Shown piece after piece: positions 11,701-24,195 of a stretch of 64,000 bases of DNA. The notes beneath the pieces were generated by a model. The model was given only the letters and a program-made list of their open reading frames with translations, did not search any database and was not told the DNA's origin. Numbering within the stretch: position 1 is the first letter of the stretch; each line of letters starts with the position of its first letter. The stretch is from Phoronis australis. Its lineage: Eukaryota; Phoronida; Phoronidae. A program made the translations under genes and the position numbers. The stretch covers positions 53,988 through 117,987 of the forward strand of contig NMRA01000597.1 of assembly GCA_002633005.1 (NCBI GenBank), given 5' to 3'.

Positions 11701-14700
11701 TTTTAACTGTAATGCAGGGATCATCAATTGCCATCAATAAGCACTCAAGTATAGAATAAAAGAAACTTATCTCGAATGGTGCTATTCGGAAAATCTACAA
11801 TAACTAGAGGGCGTGCGTGTACTAGTGGTGATAGATTAACAGCCTCGATTTCACGAGCCCTTTAAATACATGGTGAAATGGCTTGCAGCCGTGCCAACTG
11901 AATCTGAGATTGCGTAAAAAGGGTGCTTCTATGAGAGGAAGTAAGCACGACCTCATACAAAGGTAAGGTTTGTGATTATTTTAACGATTATTCCATGATT
12001 ATTCTACCGATGCCTGTTAACTGAGGCACTCGCCGATGTCGACTTCGCGGCAGTCAGTCGCCAGCCAGAGTCTGGTTAATCTTTGTATGTTGTGATATGT
12101 GATACGATACTTGACGTAGCAATCGGGATCTTTTCGTACATCAAAGCATTATTATTGTTTGGAATGATTTCTAAAAGTTTATCAGTGACAGTTACATCAA
12201 TCAATGCTGAATGTTTATGCTGTCAACTCGATACAGGTTAATGAGTTAAGATTACAATCCAATCCCAATGGCAAAGGGTACGTGAGTGATAAATATCCAT
12301 TGCATTAGACTATTTGTTTACTCCCTATCATATGTCTTCTGGAAATCTATTACACGTTGAAATGGAAATCTATCACGTCAGTTTTCACGTAACCTTTGGT
12401 TTTTAGGTTTGAAGGCTTGTACCGTGCAGAGGAGATATGCATCGCTTCTGCACCGTCCCTGAATGGACAAAAATTGGTTTTTAGCATTTGACTGCAGCTA
12501 ACCAACAAGATCTTCCCATCCAGTGCAGATCTGTTGTCAAAGCCTACTTTCAATATTGGAGACAACGAACAAAGCCTTTGAAAAGGAACAGCTATTTTTA
12601 AAGTCATTTTGTTAAATTACTTATTCAGGTCCCGAGGGGGGATTGGCATGGGGGGTTGTAATATTTGGTACAACTGAATGTGTGGAAATAACAGGTAATA
12701 CATGTTTGGGGAAAAGAGCATGGTGAGGTAATTCTTAACCTTCACGAAGTCCCTTCAAGTTGATTTCATGAAACTGTTTTGCTACTTGTATCAATTGTAA
12801 AACCACGAAAATATATTACATTTTCCGAATTCACAGTGACTGAATAGTCTTAACTCATGCCTTGAAATGTTGCAAGTCGTTATAAATTCAAATGACTGCC
12901 ATTTTTGTGAAAATTGCATTTTTGATGGTGCCTTACGATTTGTAATTACTCTTAAACAACAGAAAGATTATCCATCATTTTTAAATGACCCAAGTCTTCA
13001 TATCTTCTATTAGAAGAAAAACGGTTCCCTCAACCTTAGGCTAGAAGTATGCTTGACAGACCCATGAACCTGTAATCTGAGTTTAAAATTGCTGAAAGTA
13101 TCAAAATTAAAAAGGCTTGAAAATGGGTAACAAAGGTTTGAAGTTGTCTCAAAAAACTTGTATATTTTACAGACAAGTGATGCGTTTAAAGAATTGTTAT
13201 GGCTAGGGATAAAAAATAAAGACACAGTTTTATGCAATACTCATTATATACACCCTTGGTTTCTGAAAATAGTAATTATTTACTTTTATGTGAAACTGTA
13301 GACCAATCACCATATATTTTTGAAAAACAGGGATAACATTTTTGATCCAATCTGGAGTACTTAATTATTCATATTTCAATATTTGTTCCAGGTTCAGTGA
13401 CATTTTAAGGCCACTTCAAGCTGTATCATAGACAAGCTTTGTTACTCCGTTCTCTTCCCACAGCACTTCCACACACCAGCAGTGCTGCATGGCACAATGT
13501 GCAAGTCAGTGGCCCTGGAGAAATGTGAATCGCAGTACTAAGTTACCATAAGACAATGTGCCAGTGGAGTGTCTGTGTATCCAGACGAACTATATCTGAC
13601 TGCTACACAAATAAGCCTTGTTGGTGAGGATGCCCTTTCATAGGCAATGAGTCATGTGTGGACAATAGCTTATTTCCTTTCCTGGAAGAAACATGAGGGA
13701 CTGAAGCTAAAGAAGACCTAGTCACACTCTGGTCTAGTTCAGAGTCTGATTTTGGGCTCAAAACGATTCAAGTGATATGCTGCTGTGTTTACCTTCAAGG
13801 GTCTAATTGTGGATGTTATTGAGGCTGAATGAGGTTACATGAAAGAAAGCCACGTGTTGAAACTGGACCTTTTTTACAAGCGCTTCTATAGGCCATTGAA
13901 ACTAGAACCCAGTGAAATGAAAGCCAAAAGCTGAGTGACATTAAATTTTCCTTTCAGAAGAAAGGCTTTATACTATTGGTAAAAACTTTTCAATTTGGTA
14001 CAGATTATGGGGAAATGACATTCAGTGACTGCATCGATTGTCTTATTGTATGTTTTCAATTGTAGCTAGCTGGATAAGAATCTGCTATGCACAAGATTCG
14101 AGAATAAACAATTATCAGTGTATTTAAAAACAAATGGCAAACTGAAAAAGCACAGAAAGAAACAACATTGCGAGGGAGTCCATAATCAGGCATATCAGGT
14201 GCTGAATTTCTGAATTACGTTCAATTCTCTCAGGTTATTGCTGAAGGATTGCTTTTCACTTTGTCCAACGGTGAAATAGATGGTCAGGCGGTTGGTTTCA
14301 GTTGTTTTTTCTTGCCTGTAACAGAATAGAAATATTAGCAAATTGTAAAAGAAAAGACAAGACAAAACTACTTTTGTAAGGCAGAACATACTTGACATTT
14401 CATCTTCATGTTTATGTGTAGAAACTAATAACCTTTGTACCCAAGTCTTATTTAATATCTGAATTAAAATATGTGAAACAGGCTAAAAGTGATTTAACAA
14501 TGTGTATTTTTCATGACACTTAAAATGTGCTTCTGATCTCAACAAGTAAAATTCATTCTAGGTGTCAATTTTTTTCCAATGCAATGTTACGACATTTACT
14601 GAATTAAGGCTTATTCATGTTAATTCGATAACTGAGCTGGTGGTCCTGGGGGTGGGGTCCACGATAAAATAAGGAAACTCACTCATCTAGAGAATTTTAT

Positions 14701-14960
14701 TGGAAACAGCATAGTTTTGAAGAGAAACTGCTGTGAAAAAGTCACTCTTGACTTCTGTGCATCACGTACCATACACCTCTTATTTTGGGAGCACTCCCAC
14801 CCAGGACAATATGAATATGTGCTGCTAGCCTACCCGGCATCGGGTGAGTTTCCAAAAAGAAACACTTAGTTCCACTCAATAAAACTGTTATTCAGTGGGG
14901 TAACTGGTGGGGATAACATCACCGAACGATGTTGATAGAAACTGATTGCTAAAAACTTAC
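8718..14960. other. Probable intron of the minus-strand gene, no other supported gene
   Basis: About 6.2 kb of AT-rich sequence. A possible short TIR element spans 9412-9822 (GCGGATACACAAA at the left, TTTGTGTATCTGC at the right). Bases 14198-14315 (minus) follow a strong acceptor (TATTCTGTTACAG) and could be an alternative last exon: in the phase left by 14961-15131 they give a short KKKQLKP tail and a stop. Frames at 9075, 12350 and 13010 (minus) were not accepted. Confidence 0.35.
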
Positions 14961-15131
14961 CAAGTAATGTTGTGTAGTCTCCGAATGGAACTGCATAGTC
15001 ATAGACATAGAGCACACACGGGGCTTCAGCATCCACACACTTTTTGTCAGTTAGTTGACCCTGTTGACCGCAGTTGTCCACGAATATAGTAACCTTAGGT
15101 CTTTTGGGAATTTGTGGCCACCTGTCGAAGA
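14961..15131 (-). CDS. Candidate exon of an unrecognised minus-strand gene
   Basis: The clearest exon of the set. On the minus strand it ends at a near-ideal donor (TTACTTG/GTAAGTTTTT) and is open for 56 codons, including DRWPQIPKRPKVTIFVDNCG and, near the end, a VLYVYDYAVPFGDYTTLL segment. Two acceptors are possible: GGTGCAAG at 15132 (used here) or CTTCGACAG at 15122. The first makes the exon phase-compatible with 21820-21885 upstream, and the one-base overhang at its end suits 8662-8717 downstream. Hydrophobic codons run upstream in frame to a TAA, so an unspliced start cannot be excluded. The family is not recognised. Confidence 0.5.
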
Positions 15132-18100
15132 CTTGCACCAGGGAAATTAGCAGTAATAAGGCTTAGCTCGACGACGTATTTTGACAAAAATTCCATCTTT
15201 TCTACATGCAGACAGCCACGCATGCGCAATTCAATCACCACTAGTACAGCAGCGACACCGCGAGGAGAATTCTCCGAATAGCCCCATTCAAACAAAACTA
15301 GAATAGAAATAACAGAAATAATTCTGAGTAAAAAATTGAAACTCAGGTCCCAGGTGTTAATTTCATAAAGGTTTATGCTTTCGCTAGGCAGTGAATGTGC
15401 AACTTGAATGGTATTCGGGTCTTTAGTAACCTATTCCCATAGCAACACTGGTGTAGTCAGAATTATTCAAGAGGTTGCTAAACGTGAAATTGTTGGCAAC
15501 CAATGGCTGTAATGTGAGGCAACGTGGAGGCACTGCATGAACAGGGGACAGGGACAGAGAAGCTAGGCAAGAACAAAACTGAAATGAGTTTCTATCAGGG
15601 GAAGGCGCTGTAGTGCGCCCACGGCTATGTAAATGCCCAGGCTATCACTAAACTAAACCATATTTCTAATCAATACATCAGCAAAATCAAGTTCCCAAGG
15701 GTTAGATAAATTTCTTGGCATGTTGTTTGTTTTGTAGCTTATGAGTATACTATTTCTAGGAACACATTAATGATGTCAACATGAGGGTGTTTGCCAGTGC
15801 GAATGTTCTGAAGCATTTCACACTGCCCAACTCTTGCCACGAGGAGGCCCCCTCAGTAAGAGTCAAATTTGTAATTTTGAAAAACTGTTCGAAAAGACCG
15901 AAATGTTGACTGAAATCACTGCTGTATTACGTAGATCATAAGCACAAGAATGAAACACTTGTATGTTGCTCAAAACACTAAGTAAAACAAAATGGTAATT
16001 GTAACATACAGGGCACCTCCCTTTGAGAACCAGTGTTTTCTACTGTATAACAGGAACCTGTTTTTCACTGAATAGCAGGCGTTAAAACTTGTTCTCAAAA
16101 TTTGGATTGCCAGTGAGTGACTATTGCCTGGATAACAATCCAACCCACCTAATGCACAAGAAACCGTCGATTTGGGTCAAGTGACCCAACTTAAAATCTT
16201 TGAGGTATCCTGAGCTCCCAATTTTGAAATGTGAGATGTTTTTGCAACTAGTAGTGATTTTAACGAACCAGGTTTTTAAAGTTTGCTTGCTTACAATGTC
16301 GAACTCCGGGATGCTTTGATTACAGTGAACCTTAGTAGTTTCAGAATGTTTTAGAATGGTTCTGAGATCTTAATTTGCAATTAGACTGAAATTAGTAGAT
16401 TGTTGCAAACTCTACAACACTTGACATCATGTGAACGTGGAAAGAAAAAATGAAACAATCGACGAGTCTGGGTCCAGGAGAGAGGAGACTTGAATAGATT
16501 TCATATGACCAAATGTGACACTCTGATCAGTGACTCGGGCATTGCAAAAGTCACCATGAAAGGGTGAATTTCCAAATACATTCCACACAAAAATATTTAC
16601 TCTTTGGTTGGAACTGTATAAAACGATCCATTTTAGCACCAAAACCACTGAAGGTTTCATATGCAACTGATGTTTGTTGTTTTAAAAAGAATACAGCCCA
16701 GAGTTTTTTTGCTGAAATTCAATTCCCTGTGAATAATACTGCTGACTATACAAACGAGTGTGTATAATCCTCCGAAATAATTGAATACTCCGTACAACTG
16801 TAGGATGGCAGTCAGAGGCACTGCTGAATAGCACCTCCAAAAGCGATGTCAATCATTATAAAACTATTGTTAGACTGGTTAATGTTTGTGTGTTTAGGAT
16901 CATTGACTGTATTTTTATGCTCCTAACTTCGGGGGTAGTGACAAGTGTGCCAGTGTATTATACATTACAATGACAATACGACAATGTCAATGTCATGAAT
17001 AGCAGTATTTCAGTATGTCCTTATCTGACCCAATAATTCAACTCCACGCTAATCACAGGAGCTTACATAACGTAAATGAACATGTTAACATACGAGAAGG
17101 TGTGCTCTGAAAAGATCGAAGCAATCTCCCATGGCCACGACTCACTCAGCTACTCCTTTCCCGCTATTCGGTGCTTTAGTGTGCCTAAAATGACTGTTGT
17201 TGTGGATGGCCTAATCAGCTAATGACCATCTCTTCCACAAATTATTTCGTAAAAAATCACATCACATCAGAATTCAGCATAGTATAAAAGATAATAATTA
17301 TCCTTAAATGTTTCGTATACGTTACTGGTGATGTATTCCTTGACTCCTTAGCTTTGAAATGCGGGAGTTTGACGAGAACAGAGCTGTAAATCCATCGACA
17401 TTCCCTTACTGGAAGTTGCCATGTTGGTGAACTAGTTTGAGCAATTATTCAACTGACCAATAGAATGCCTTGTTTCTTGAAATCGGAACAGCCAATGATG
17501 TTCCAAAAATGCATATGGAAAAGTGCGCTGTAGCAGACTCCAACCAACCTCTAGGGTCTGTGCAGGAGACTAGAATGTTTTCACGCCAAGCAGACGACTT
17601 TTGAAGGGGAAAGGTAATAACACAATACTTATCTGACATTTGATTGGTTGTTCGGATCATTTTGCACTGACACCTGGTGGCTAACACTTTAGTTGAGGTT
17701 ATATTTTTTCCAACTTTTAAATTAAAATTCTAGCTAAACGTGGAAGTCTATTCTTGGGAACTTTTTGAAATTGACTTTTGAACATCTGTTGATGGGTTTA
17801 ATGCAAAGTTCCCGTTGCCCCCCAGAAAGTGGTCACGGAGGTGAAAGATAGGAGAGCTGGGACTATGCTACGCTGACGACAACATTGTTGCTGAACATTA
17901 CGGCGCGCGTGATCTTACGTCCTGGACAATTTATTCAAAAGCGCTTATTGTGAACTTGGAGTGGCATTGACTTGACAATGATGAGTAGTTATTTTGCTCT
18001 GTTCTGGGCATCTTAAACCCCAAAACGTAGCCGATGTGATCCGGGATAAAAATGGTGAGCACGAAGTCAGGCGTATTTGCGATCTGTTTGGGCTGGTTTC

Positions 18101-18228
18101 CACCACGACTATCAGACGAATGCGTGAGTTCGTAGAAATGGGGAAACGGTTAAAGTAGACAACCTGCCAAGTGCTCTGTGACAACTGGTCCTCTGCATTA
18201 AGACGCTTCCTTGCAGTACAAATGAATG
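15132..18228. other. No firmly supported gene
   Basis: The best remaining candidate is a minus-strand frame at 16427-16611. It follows an acceptor-like TTTTATACAG and reads VWNVFGNSPFHGDFCNARV before a stop, but there is no clear donor. A minus-strand frame at 17445-17687 is less convincing. Both lie inside the presumed intron of the minus-strand gene. Confidence 0.3.
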
Positions 18229-18448
18229 TGCCAGCGCCCACCCAGCCTAAAATATAAGGGGGCTCGAATTTTTGACAATGTGGACCTTTTACGACCAAAA
18301 CAACGGGGTACTAAAAATGGGGTACCACATGTGAATTGTGCATTCGCGCCTTTTTAGTGGACTTTTGTCTAGTTTTCTCGGACTTTTTGCCCACTTCGAC
18401 CAATAGTGGGCTCGTTCGAGCCCCCGAGCACCTCTGGGTGCTCTCATG
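18229..18448. repeat. MITE, CATGCGCGCACCCAG family, diverged copy
   Basis: The left end is GCGCCCACCCAGCCT and the right end CTGGGTGCTCTCATG. The interior matches the copy at 43629-43894, including GGGGGCTCGAATT, a GTGGACCTTTTAC block and GACTTTTTGCCCACTTCG. Confidence 0.7.
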
Positions 18449-18629
18449 ATGTGAACGAGAATTCAGCGAAATGAATCGGACAATAAAAGACGAACGCTCT
18501 TGTTTTCTATTAGAAAGTACCTCCAGCTCCTTGTTTGGCCATGTTCCATCCACAACCTTATGATAAAACGTAGATAATTCGACAACACTTTTTTCTAAAA
18601 AAGACAGGTACATATATATATATAGATTA

Positions 18630-18734
18630 TTACATGGCAAAGTTGTTATCCCCCGTTATCTAGAGCTCGAGTGAATTTTGGGGAATTATCGCCCGAGAGG
18701 CGTTAGCCCGAGGGTGATAATTCTCAAAATCCAT
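18630..18734. repeat. Hairpin element, partial copy
   Basis: This matches the left part and centre of the palindrome at 31592-31708 (GTTATCCCCCGTTATCTAGA, then the ATTATCGCCCGAG / GGGTGATAATTCT arms). The right outer arm is missing. Confidence 0.7.
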
Positions 18735-18958
18735 ACGCAGCACAACACAACGACGTACAGAACTGTGCAAAAAAGTGAGAAAGCATTTCATTGCTACATC
18801 CAAGTTAAAAAGTACCACTTAAATCTCTGTTTTGGCATCTGCTCAACTCTCTGGCTCCCTTCATGTTTCAAAAACACATTTCCAATCTTCCCATGTGTTT
18901 GTATCATTAAATTTCCGTGTGTTTAACGAAGCACTAACTTCTACATTAAAACAAACCC

Positions 18959-19620
18959 TCAAATTTGTTTAAGACATCTTGAATTAGGCTTAACGTTAGC
19001 AAATTTCATTTTAAAGATGAAAATTTTAGTTTGTAAAAGTAGCCAATTCAAAATTCTATTCTGTTCATTTTGAAGACCAAATATTATGGTGGTTTTGTCT
19101 ATTTCAAAATTTGCTTGCATTGCAGTCATTAACCAGAGACGTACCCCATGCCAGAAAGAATTAACATATTCACATTCAAAGAATAAATGTTCTAGAGTTT
19201 CGGGAAAGTATTTACAAAAAATACAAACATTTGAGTCCACATATCTAATCTTATTTAAAAAATAATTAGTAGTTAGAATTTGATGCAGTAAGCGGAATAG
19301 AACTGAAAGGAAAGCAAGGTTGTGTCATTCGTACATTCACGTGGAAGTTTGTAATAGAAATTCCACATCTTTTCTGATAGCGAAAATCCTAATACTTCGA
19401 ATTTCTTTTGTGCCGATGGTATTATGTCATTTTGCACAGAATATGGTAAGAATGCCGACATGAAACTAAGAAAAGAACAGGGTTCCGACAAAAAGTTTGT
19501 GCAGGATTCTGTAACATAAAACACTATCTTTGGAGTGGTCACTGGTGTTTTACTAACTATGAAATTAAATTTAAAAAAATAAGAACGGCTGCTTGCAACA
19601 AAACTATGCTTCAAGTTTTT
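18959..19620 (-). mobile_element. 3' end of an L1-like non-LTR retrotransposon ORF2, decayed
   Basis: On the minus strand, two frames in order give the region after the reverse transcriptase. The first (19614 to about 19280) has KMWNFYYKLPRECTNDTTLL. The second (from about 19280 to 18959) has DSNVCIFCKYFPETLEHLFF and ECEYVNSFW, the zinc-binding C-x2-C-x-H-type motif (zf-RVT) of L1-clade ORF2 proteins. One frameshift near 19280 separates them. The reverse transcriptase and endonuclease domains are absent, as expected of a 5'-truncated copy. No poly(A) tail or target-site duplication was recognised. Confidence 0.75.
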
Positions 19621-19798
19621 GCATTACATAGGAGTGCATACATGTGTGCACATTCTACCGGGCACATAGTGTTTGAAGCTCATTGAAACATGGTGTTTGG
19701 GTAATTAGTCTTTGAAGCGTACGGAGTAATATATGTTCGCCGAGTAATGAAATTTTAGAGTAATATTTCAAGATAAAGTAAGAGTTATTGTGTCACAC

Positions 19799-20010
19799 CA
19801 TAGGCGGATAAAGGGGGAACTAATGGTTCCGAAGTCACACCACACGGGCGACTAAGTAAGGCCGCCATCAAATCGTTTCTGGGGGTTGCGCACCTATTTT
19901 CCTTTAAAATTTTGTCTGCCCGCCCTCCTTCATAGACCTCATGGAATGCACGAGGCCTTCCTATTATGTGTGGTTGAGCCGCTTTGTGCGACATCCTAGA
20001 TTCGCCACTG
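19799..20010. repeat. MITE, CAGTGGCGGATCTAGG family
   Basis: Ends are CATAGGCGGATAAAGG and, inverted, CCTAGATTCGCCACTG. It is 212 bp and non-coding. It accounts for the minus-strand frame at 19785-20036. Confidence 0.65.
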
Positions 20011-20220
20011 CAGACGTACTCGAAGTAAATACCCACTCATGAGTCAAAAAATAGGCGTGCATGTGTTTGTGTCGGGTTTTGTGAATTCAAAGCACTTTTA
20101 GAATTCAGTGCTCAAGGTGATACGGAGGGCATTGGGCGCCTACTTAACCCCAATTTTACCACTAAAGCACAACAGGACGCCAGTTGGGGAACACAGGGAT
20201 CAGGAATATAGTGACGACTG

Positions 20221-20475
20221 GGAACAGCTGTCTCGAAGCTTGAAAAATCTAGCCAACATCACGTGTTCTGGTTTAAAATATACGGCAGTATCTCACGTAT
20301 CTCGCGAAGTATTGCTTTTTAGCGAGGTCCTTGCGTGTGTCCTAGCGTTGCTGAACTCTGCTCTGGTCTACTCACCGTTGAGCGCAGAATAATACTCAAG
20401 GTGATCTTGATAAAATAAGATGGCGGTGTAAAAGACGCCACACTGAATCAAAACTCGGGCACATATTCTTAAATT
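20221..20475 (+). repeat. Dispersed repeat R20, copy 1
   Basis: It shares a long block with 33240-33490 and a shorter one with 60535-60630. The common core is an ATACACGGCA-like start, TCTCACGTATCTCGCGAAG, then TTTTAGCGAGGTCCT. The plus-strand frame at 20108-20392 runs through it and is explained by this repeat rather than by a gene. Confidence 0.6.
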
Positions 20476-21172
20476 TACCTGTACAGATGTATTTCCCAGA
20501 CAGTCTTAAAGAGTAGTAGTATGTTTCCCAGACAGTCATATGTAATAGTTCACTGCTCCAAGGGATTGGTAGCCATTTTCCATTGTTTGGTGGGCGTTGC
20601 TAAGTTCAAGATTGTGGCCACAGCGTCAGTTTAGTTTAAAGTGCGGAAGAATTGGGGTGATTTTTAAGAATCCTCCACGAAGTGAGGACCTTGTCTTATA
20701 CTATATTTTTACTACGTCATACTAGTTTTGTAGAAGCATTGTTTGAAGCGTAGATTGAAGAACGTGTTAGTTTATGCACAGTATTCTATGAAAGCAGTGT
20801 TAATCATGACTCAAGTCATAATGTGTCTGTTCAGTGAAGTTGTTTTTTGAATTAATGCATACAGTACACAGATAATTGCAAGGTTGAAATCTGAAATAGT
20901 CTAGCCTACTACTCATGCCAGTAAATAATTTGAGAATTTGTGATTACACGTTTCGGATTTTTTTGTACATTTAGTATATCTAGGCATTTACTCAACAATC
21001 TGTTATTGCGTTATGATAGCAATAGTCTTGCTACTGATGACCTATATACCACTTCTCAGTCGTTAAGATATTATAGTATTCTGAATTGAATTTGCTAATT
21101 TCATTTTAGACCGACTAAAAACGTTATACGATTTGGAGGTACTTTGGTGTTCCATCGACGGCACAGTATTTG
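20476..21172. other. No gene seen
   Basis: A short local duplication (ATGTTTCCCAGACAGTC and a near copy) lies at about 20488-20537. Nothing else was recognised. Confidence 0.45.
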
Positions 21173-21740
21173 CAGGCCCGTAGCCAGCATTGCGCGGAGG
21201 GTGGTTCGAATTTCTAAAGCGGGGGACCTTTTGATCATGTTTCGCCACTTTTTCTGTAGCGCCGTTAGGCAGCTAAACCCGGCACAAGGGAAATCCGTAT
21301 ACAGAACGATGACTCTTGGTGGCTTCATTTTTATGAGATAACAAGGTGTTCGTAGGCCTTATCCAGGAAATGATGACGCCATGACGAATACTCGCAAAAA
21401 TGGGACCAAATTCGGATGTATTTTGGTCCACAAAAGTCTCTTTCTGGATTACTGGGTATTACCCTCTGCCAAACTTTCGAACCATGCATGCTTTTAACAA
21501 TGAGTGATTGTGCTCCATCACATATTATTAGGACAGAAACATCTAGTCTGAGAATGACTTTAAGAATTTTTTGTCAGGTTACTTAAGTTGCTCGTAGTGA
21601 TGCGGGGAAATGGGAACAGCCCACTACTGACTCGGAAGTCATTACTCCAAAGGTTAACTACCCCAGTAATGTTTAAAATTGCGGACTGAAGTGTAATTTT
21701 TACACTTCCATATTAAAAATACGCATTTCGATCGGTTTAG
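21173..21740 (+). repeat. Dispersed element, CAGGCCCGTAGCCAG family, copy 1
   Basis: It begins CAGGCCCGTAGCCAGCATT followed by GTGGTTCGAATTTCT, the same start as the copy at 41230. Later shared blocks are GAGAATGACTT and a TCATTACTCCAAAGGT motif matching the ACTACTCCGAAGGT of the second copy. CAGGCCCGTAGCCAG resembles a DNA-transposon TIR. No transposase frame is seen. Confidence 0.6.
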
Positions 21741-21819
21741 ACGGATTGGCGTACCTATAGTAATGAAAATGAGAACAACGCCTGGGTATTAATAAATGTT
21801 AACTGTTTGAGTTTCTTAC

Positions 21820-21885
21820 CTGTGCGGAAGTGGGCTCCAAAGCCACGGCCTGAAATGAAATACCTTCGTGCCCCCGATGTTGTCC
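21820..21885 (-). CDS. Candidate exon of an unrecognised minus-strand gene
   Basis: A 66-bp minus-strand exon between acceptor TTTTAAAACAG and donor CGCACAG/GTAAGAAAC, both strong. The open frame after two bases reads TTSGARRYFISGRGFGAHFR and leaves one base, which fits the exon at 14961-15131. It is more GC-rich than its surroundings. An upstream exon must exist, but I did not find it. Confidence 0.45.
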
Positions 21886-22046
21886 CTGTTTTAAAAATGA
21901 GTTGTGTTAGAATCAAAAATCGCGTTTGAGAAGGATTGGAACGGAGCTCATTTGCAAACAAAGCAATCAATAATTTAAGCACTATATTAATTTTTGTACT
22001 TCCTTTAAATGGTCACTAAATAGACACAGATACATATAGATTATTA

Positions 22047-22775
22047 CATGGCGAAGTCGTTAATAATCTCTGTAATAATCTATTTATACCACATACTAAA
22101 CAAGAAACATTGCACTGAATCGATTTACCTTTTCTGACTCTCCACGGTTTTGTAACTACTTTCTATGTCAGAGGCCCGGGGTCGGAGGTCGTGAACTTTT
22201 AAGAAAAGCCAGGCTATTTTTGTCAAATAATGCTTTTACTCAAAACCAATTGAAAACTTAAATATAACAGAAATAAGTTGAATTTATAAATTAAGGTTTA
22301 CCAACTATTATAGCTTAAAACACGTTTTTTCACGCTAAGCTTCGACCGGGAAATTATCGTCTGCTAAAGTAGGTTACCACTGGTAACTGAATATAATTCT
22401 CAAGTCAGAGATCCTGACGACACGATACCTGCATTCAAACTGGAGATCGGTGATTTACAAGTAAGAGGACATGAGAGAAAAATTTCACTGAATTAAGATA
22501 TCATTTTTATGGAAATTATGTGTCTTATTTCTCGTAGCGTATAAGTACAGTACAATGCGGTTTGTTGAACGTGCGATTATTGCGCGTGCTCATTTAAGTA
22601 TTCTATTTTCACTCTTCTTGACGTCAGTCGCTGTATGGTGTAGTGGTAAAGTCGGCGACCAGGAATTCCAAGGTCCCGGGTTCGACTCCGTCCTCGGTTT
22701 CCCGCCAAATCGTTATCTCACTAGTGGGTTATGACACGGTTGTACTTGCCATTTGACGCTAATATTATGGTATAA
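22047..22775 (+). repeat. tRNA-like composite repeat, copy 1 (without hairpin)
   Basis: About 730 bp aligned end to end with 31579-32434, from ACATGGCGAAGTCGTTA to ATTTGACGCTAAT. This copy lacks the hairpin block found in the other: ACATGGCGAAGTCGTTA runs almost straight into TAATAATCTATTTATACC. A tRNA-like region with polymerase III box motifs lies near the right end. It is probably a long SINE or a SINE fused to other repeat DNA. Confidence 0.75.
22636..22689 (+). promoter_or_regulatory. Pol III A box and B box in a tRNA-like region
   Basis: An A-box-like TGGTGTAGTGG at 22636-22646 is followed 32 bases later by GGTTCGACTCC, a textbook B box, at 22679-22689. The anticodon arm cannot be folded well, so this looks like a SINE promoter derived from a tRNA, not a tRNA gene. 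Confidence 0.6.
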
Positions 22776-24195
22776 AATAGTTTATGAGAATTTAAGCATT
22801 ATTTTTGCACACTCTTTAAGCGGTTACTAAATGGACACAAATACGATAGTTTATGAGTGCCAGTTCCGCCGAGCAGACATTTAGAGTAGTATTAACAGTC
22901 GGATTCAGTTGCGAGTAGGGTTTGCAATAGTGGACCTTAGCAGCAGTGTTACGTAATTGTGGAACTCTCTTTCATCGAGTGGTCTGTATAAGAGACATTG
23001 ACTTTCTCGTGACATTTAGGCTAAAGGGGACAAGCTTATGTAAAAGAAAAGACTAGAGGCTCTGACAACTAACAGCAAGTGTATTACAAACAGCAATCTA
23101 ATAATAATATATAATGAGGACATGGTTCAATCAGTGCTGTAGTGGTAAAATTAGAGGTAAGTAGGTGCCTAAAGTCCACCGCATCACATTGATCACTGAA
23201 CGTTCAAATGCCAAAATGTGGTTGGCTGCGCCTACGTGCGCCTACGCCCCACTACAGCACTGAGTTCAATCATAAACAAACAAGACACCTAAACGATGAA
23301 GCAGGCTTTTGTTCAATCTAAATAAATCACATAATCCAGTATAAATATGTTTACCAGAAAGAAACAAAATATGTGCATGCAACATAAGAATATGAGGCCA
23401 GGAATAATTGCACCCCAAAAGCAGATTTGAGACTACTACATAAAAGTAATTTTTCTTGAGACAGAGGACAGTACAAAAAATGACATTGCACTTAAAGCCA
23501 ACTACCGCATGCACGTTTGCGTGCCGCTCACAATATGCGACTAATCAGCAATTCGTGTGTTTAAATTGTGCAAACCAGTCGCAATTTTGGGTCTTTGAAA
23601 ATACAGTAGAACGTACATGTAGTTGTGGTACCAGTAATATCTGGGTAGTGACAGTGACTAAAAAGGATTTAAAAACACAAAAAACAATTTGAAAAGACGA
23701 GAAAATAAAAATCCCTTGTCCGCCATAGGGTGTAATTTAATATCAAAATAATGTAAAAACATCAATGAGGAGGTACGAATTTTAAACAGGATATTTCGAG
23801 CTTAGCACCCTTTATCAATGCGTCCACCTGAAAGATATAGCAACAATCATTCAGGGGCAGACATTAACTTAAAGCGTTTGATAAACAACAGCTCTGTTAT
23901 CAGATTTCTTTCTAAAGCTTGGATAAGTTTTATGTAACCACCATGCACAACACAGTACAGTATTTCTACAGACCGGGACAATGTTTGCTGACCTCTCCAA
24001 AACAAAATAATACCACAGGTACAGACAAAAGTACTTGCTCACATTGCAATCTGTACAATCAAATAAATAATAAAACGGAAGAGCTCTGAAGAACGACACT
24101 TGGTGACATCGAATAAAAGTTTAAGGTGAGATCGACTGCGAAACCAAGAACAAGCATGACCCCTATGCTTATTACACTAACCCTTACAAAAATGA
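22776..24195. other. No supported gene
   Basis: A weak copy of the sequence left of 22047 (TTTAAGC...GGTTACTAAATGGACACA) follows at about 22791-22842, so the composite repeat may be flanked by diverged direct repeats. An inverted pair of GTGCTGTAGTGG-like motifs lies near 23133 and 23250. The frames at 23266, 23456 and 23869 have no motifs. Confidence 0.4.

Noticed and set aside
19785-20036. Minus-strand 83-codon frame
   Set aside because: It is covered by a MITE with clear inverted ends.
20108-20392. A 94-codon plus-strand frame
   Set aside because: It runs through a dispersed repeat with copies at 33240 and 60535 in which the frame is not kept.
22636-22700. Possible tRNA gene
   Set aside because: A and B boxes are present but the anticodon and acceptor arms do not fold, and the sequence is part of a repeat; called a tRNA-derived SINE region instead.
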